Shown here: one piece after another, positions 61,102 to 64,000 of the stretch
How the letters are laid out: every line of letters starts with the position of its first letter
Numbering within the stretch: the first letter of the stretch is position 1
Assembly (NCBI RefSeq): GCF_014855515.1
Contig: NZ_JACYFK010000002.1
Coordinates: 620,001-684,000, forward strand
Direction: 5' to 3'
DNA length: 64,000 nucleotides
Origin: Euzebyella marina
GTDB taxonomy: Bacteria; Bacteroidota; Bacteroidia; Flavobacteriales; Flavobacteriaceae
Program-made: the position numbers and the translations under genes
The notes under the pieces: generated by a model
Seen by the model: only the letters and a program-made list of their open reading frames with translations
The model's database searches: none
What the model was told of the DNA's origin: nothing

Positions 61102-62927
61102 TGGATTACTTTAAGAAGATTCTCAGGTTTGCAAAACCTTATAGCAAATACGGCTATTTAAACATCTTTTTTAATATTCTTTATGCATTGTTCAGCGCCC
61201 TTTCATTTGCGGCGCTGATTCCTATGCTAGATGTTCTTTTCAAACCTGAAAACAAGGTGACCGTTGAGCCTGTATATGAGGGTTTTGGGCAACTTAAAGA
61301 TTACCTTCAAGATTATATCAATTACAGGGTCACCGTGTATTCCGGTGATGACGAGATGAAAGGCCTGGTTCTAGTAATTGGTCTTGTTTTGGTACTGTTT
61401 CTGCTAAAGAATTTTTTCAATTATTTGGCCATGTATTTCATTACCTTCTTAAGAAATGGTGTATTGAAAGACATTCGAAATAAAATGTACCAGAAAATCG
61501 TAGAGTTACCTGTGTCATTCTACTCCGAGAAGCGAAAGGGTGATGTCATTGCCAGAATAACATCTGATGTACTTGAAATTCAGCATTCTTTTCTATCGAT
61601 CCTAGAATTGATAGTTAGAGAGCCACTCACCATCTTGTTTACCATTCTCATCATGTTCGGCATCAGTACGAAGCTCACATTGTTTGTCTTTATATTTATA
61701 CCCATCGCAGGAGCCATCATTTCAAGAATCGGAAAATCTTTAAAGAAAAAATCGGACCGAGTACAACGAGAACAGGGCGAGTTTTTATCTATTGTTGAAG
61801 AAACTCTTGGCGGTTTAAGGGTTATAAAAGCCTTTAATGCCGAGTCTCACTTTTACCAATTATTTTCTCGCTCGACCAAACGATTTTTTAGGTTTTCGAA
61901 TACTTTGTTGAATAGACAAAATTTAGCTTCTCCAACAGGTGAGTTTCTTGGTATTCTGGTCATAGGGGTTTTATTGTGGTTTGGTGGCCGAATGGTTCTG
62001 GTAGAAGAAACACTGGACCCTTCCTCTTTTATTGCTTACATGGGGCTGGCATACAACATTTTGACCCCGGCAAAAGCCATCAGCAAAGCTTCGTACGGAG
62101 TAAAAAAAGGAAATGCAGCAGCGGAACGGGTACTGGAGATTTTGGAAACCGAAAACCCTATTTCCGACAAACCGAATGCTGTTGAAATCTCAAGTTTTGA
62201 AAGGGGTATCGAACTACAGAATGTTTCCTTCAAGTATGAGGATGAATACGTATTGAAGAATTTTAACCTTAGTGTTCCAAAAGGGCACACGGTGGCCTTG
62301 GTTGGCCAATCAGGTAGTGGTAAAAGCACCATCGCTAACCTTATAACCAGATTTTATGACGTTAATGAAGGAGCTATCGCTTTAGATGGCCATAGCATCA
62401 AAGACGTGACCAAAAGCTCATTACGGTCATTATTGGGCTTGGTTACCCAAGACTCCATACTTTTTAACGATACGGTAGCCAACAATATAGCTCTAGGTAA
62501 AAAAGATGCTTCAGAGGCAGAAATAATTGAAGCGGCTAAAATTGCCAATGCCCATGAATTCATTTCTGAGTTACCGGAAGGTTATCACACCAATATCGGC
62601 GATAGCGGTAATAAACTGAGTGGCGGCCAAAAGCAGCGTCTTTCCATTGCCCGGGCAGTTCTCAAGAACCCGCCTATCATGGTTTTAGATGAGGCTACTT
62701 CGGCCCTAGATACCGAAAGTGAACGCTTGGTGCAAGATGCATTGGAAAAAATGATGCTAAACAGAACCTCAATTGTCATTGCACATCGTCTTTCAACCAT
62801 TCAAAACGCCGATACGATAGTTGTTCTCCAAAAAGGAGAAATAGTCGAGAAGGGTACCCATAGTGAACTTTTGGAAAGAGATGGTGTCTACAAAAAATTG
62901 GTGGCCATGCAATCACTTGCTAATTAA
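61101..62927 (+). CDS. ABC exporter with fused permease and ATPase (MsbA-like)
   Basis: A 608-residue half-transporter. Residues about 1-340 hold the six-helix type I exporter domain, with a long insertion after TM1 (about 45-90). The ATPase follows: Walker A 'GQSGSGKST' (about 403), signature 'LSGGQ' (about 506), Walker B 'IMVLDEATSALD' and the H-loop in 'IVIAHRLST'. It probably exports a lipid or glycolipid, given its coupling to the sugar genes. It could be the lipid A flippase MsbA, but Bacteroidota have several paralogues. Confidence 0.92.
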   Translation: MDYFKKILRFAKPYSKYGYLNIFFNILYALFSALSFAALIPMLDVLFKPENKVTVEPVYEGFGQLKDYLQDYINYRVTVYSGDDEMKGLVLVIGLVLVLFLLKNFFNYLAMYFITFLRNGVLKDIRNKMYQKIVELPVSFYSEKRKGDVIARITSDVLEIQHSFLSILELIVREPLTILFTILIMFGISTKLTLFVFIFIPIAGAIISRIGKSLKKKSDRVQREQGEFLSIVEETLGGLRVIKAFNAESHFYQLFSRSTKRFFRFSNTLLNRQNLASPTGEFLGILVIGVLLWFGGRMVLVEETLDPSSFIAYMGLAYNILTPAKAISKASYGVKKGNAAAERVLEILETENPISDKPNAVEISSFERGIELQNVSFKYEDEYVLKNFNLSVPKGHTVALVGQSGSGKSTIANLITRFYDVNEGAIALDGHSIKDVTKSSLRSLLGLVTQDSILFNDTVANNIALGKKDASEAEIIEAAKIANAHEFISELPEGYHTNIGDSGNKLSGGQKQRLSIARAVLKNPPIMVLDEATSALDTESERLVQDALEKMMLNRTSIVIAHRLSTIQNADTIVVLQKGEIVEKGTHSELLERDGVYKKLVAMQSLAN

Positions 62928-63012
62928 TTTTTAAAATTATAGTAATCATTGCATTACGGATTAAACCTTTTATCTTGGTCAAGGTCTAATAGTATATCTA
63001 AAGTGCATCTAT

Positions 63013-63555
63013 TTGGTTTCCGAAGAAACTTTAGTTCAACAATTAAAGCAAAAAGAAAGTTCTGCAAGTGCCTTTGAAGTATTGGTAAGTACTTACAAAA
63101 AGCCCCTGTATTGGCATATTCGCCGAATTGTTCTTAATCACGATGATACCGATGATGTTCTTCAGAATACGTTCATCAAAGTATACAGGAATATCGACGG
63201 ATTTAAGGGGGAGAGCAAGTTGTATTCATGGCTCTATCGAATAGCTACCAACGAGGCGCTCTCCTTTCTCAAGAAAAAAGCGAAACGCAACGGCTACACC
63301 GATGCCGAATTGCAAGAAAATATCGTCCAAAACTTACAAGCAGACGTATATTTTGAAGGTGATGAAATTCAACTAAAGCTTCAAAAGGCGATTGCCACAT
63401 TGCCAGAAAAGCAAAAGTTGGTTTTCAATATGAAGTATTTTCAAGACCTTAAATACGAAGAAATTTCAGAAATTTTAGAAACTTCGGTAGGTGGTCTTAA
63501 AGCAAGTTATCATTTAGCGGTTAAAAAAATTGAAGCTTATCTCAAAACCGATTAA
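63013..63555 (+). CDS. ECF RNA polymerase sigma factor (second)
   Basis: A 180-residue sigma-70 family protein with a TTG start. Region 2 is 'FEVLVSTYKKPLYWHIRRI' to 'TDDVLQNTFIKVYRNIDGF', with 'SWLYRIATNEALSFLKKK'; region 4 is 'TLPEKQKLVFNMKYFQDLKYEEISEIL' plus 'GGLKASYHLAVKKIEAYL' (each shown in part). It differs clearly from the sigma factor at 25.3-25.8 kb. The next gene, 33 nt later, probably encodes its membrane-bound regulator. Confidence 0.92.
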   Translation: MVSEETLVQQLKQKESSASAFEVLVSTYKKPLYWHIRRIVLNHDDTDDVLQNTFIKVYRNIDGFKGESKLYSWLYRIATNEALSFLKKKAKRNGYTDAELQENIVQNLQADVYFEGDEIQLKLQKAIATLPEKQKLVFNMKYFQDLKYEEISEILETSVGGLKASYHLAVKKIEAYLKTD

Positions 63556-63588
63556 ACCTTTTAAGTTTTTGAGTGTCAAATAAAAGCA

Positions 63589-64000
63589 ATGAGCGACCTA
63601 AATAAAAATAATCCGTTTAATACGCCCAAAAATTATTTTGAGGGTTTTGAAGAAAAGCTATTTGAAAAGCTTTCTTCAAGCGAGAGCACTTTACCTGAAG
63701 ATGATGGGTTTGCTATTCCGAAAGATTATTTTGATTCTTTTGAAGGAAGGCTGCTCGATACTTTGGCTGAAGAGAAAAGCAAGGTCATATCATTACGCAG
63801 TAATTACAGAAACTATTATTACATAGCAGCTTCTATCGCTGCCATATTACTTATCGCCATATTCATAAAATTGGGTGTTTCCGATGAGCCAACTTTTGAC
63901 GACTTGGCCAATTCGGAAATCGATGCCTATTTTGAAAACAATGATATCGGGCTTACCAGTTATGAAATAGCAGATGTTATACCAATTGACCAATTAGAGG
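63589..64000 (+). CDS. Membrane protein, putative regulator of the ECF sigma factor (3' end outside window)
   Basis: The frame opens at the ATG at 63589 and is still open at the window end, giving 137 residues. Two N-terminal repeats are visible: 'NPFNTPKNYFEGFEEKLFEKL' (its core is P-K-x-Y-F-x-x-F-E) and 'DGFAIPKDYFDSFEGRLLDTL'. One membrane segment follows near residues 81-97 ('IAASIAAILLIAIFIKLG'), then an acidic stretch. Position after the sigma gene and the single membrane segment suggest an anti-sigma-type role, but no known anti-sigma motif is seen. Confidence 0.7.
   Translation, partial: MSDLNKNNPFNTPKNYFEGFEEKLFEKLSSSESTLPEDDGFAIPKDYFDSFEGRLLDTLAEEKSKVISLRSNYRNYYYIAASIAAILLIAIFIKLGVSDEPTFDDLANSEIDAYFENNDIGLTSYEIADVIPIDQLE

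Noticed and set aside
62036-62332. 98-codon antisense frame inside the ABC exporter
   Set aside because: The real gene on the plus strand has all ABC motifs; the frame shows no recognisable features.
1-64000. Prophage, insertion sequence, integron or genomic island
   Set aside because: No transposase, integrase, terminal inverted repeats or tRNA-flanked boundary is seen; gene content is core metabolism throughout.

Overview
The window is a gene-dense chromosomal segment from a member of the Bacteroidota, most likely a marine-type Flavobacteriaceae. The evidence is: TonB-dependent receptor biology; lipoproteins with acidic, flavobacterial-type surface export signals after the cysteine; families typical of the phylum (DUF4252, DUF4199, DUF6263, CarboxypepD_reg-like); the lack of obvious Shine-Dalgarno sequences; and repeated -7 promoter elements of the form TAnnTTTG, two of which have a -33 TTG/TTTG exactly 19 nt upstream. 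I see no tRNA, rRNA, CRISPR array, prophage or insertion sequence. It reads as core chromosome, not an island.

Layout. 1-5.1 kb: end of a LytTR regulator, then a leftward nadC-brkB-DUF2147-priA operon. 5.2-12.1 kb: rlmH, a bestrophin channel, a fused SerB-like/SerA serine enzyme, a SatD/DUF3307 pair with an iteron-like upstream region, a membrane methyltransferase, rdgB and a DUF4337 protein. 12.1-22.9 kb: a DEAD-box RNA helicase with a structured leader, a surface-type protein, an alpha-amylase lipoprotein, trmH, a sirtuin, a HEAT-like protein, purB and two convergent MscS channels. 23-25.9 kb: a leftward operon of an ECF sigma factor, a putative anti-sigma factor and three DUF4252 proteins. 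26-29.2 kb: two tandem S41 peptidase lipoproteins.

29.2-36.4 kb is a complete vitamin B12 acquisition locus. A minus-strand cobalamin riboswitch precedes a BtuB-like receptor, a BtuG-like surface lipoprotein and a cytosolic-type cobalamin-binding protein. A BtuF-C-D-like ABC importer diverges on the plus strand. 36.4-42.6 kb: rmuC, a thioesterase and the whole oxidative pentose phosphate pathway (pgl, zwf, gnd). 42.7-50.8 kb: a DUF3124 lipoprotein, a TPR hybrid histidine kinase, a GIY-YIG protein, a CarB without its regulatory domain, and the short gene rpmH (L34). 50.8-64 kb: cardiolipin synthase, a lytic transglycosylase, a hydrolase, a small acetyltransferase, mtaB, a GlmU-like protein, L31 type B, DUF4199, then a glycosyltransferase-phosphosugar mutase-ABC exporter run, and finally a second ECF sigma factor with a partner gene cut by the window end.

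The observations I rate highest are the SatD/DUF3307 module (cyclase-like acidic motifs plus three copies of a 12-bp element at exact 28-bp spacing upstream), the serine-biosynthesis fusion, the B12 locus, the structured leader of the DEAD-box gene and the sirtuin that has lost most zinc ligands.
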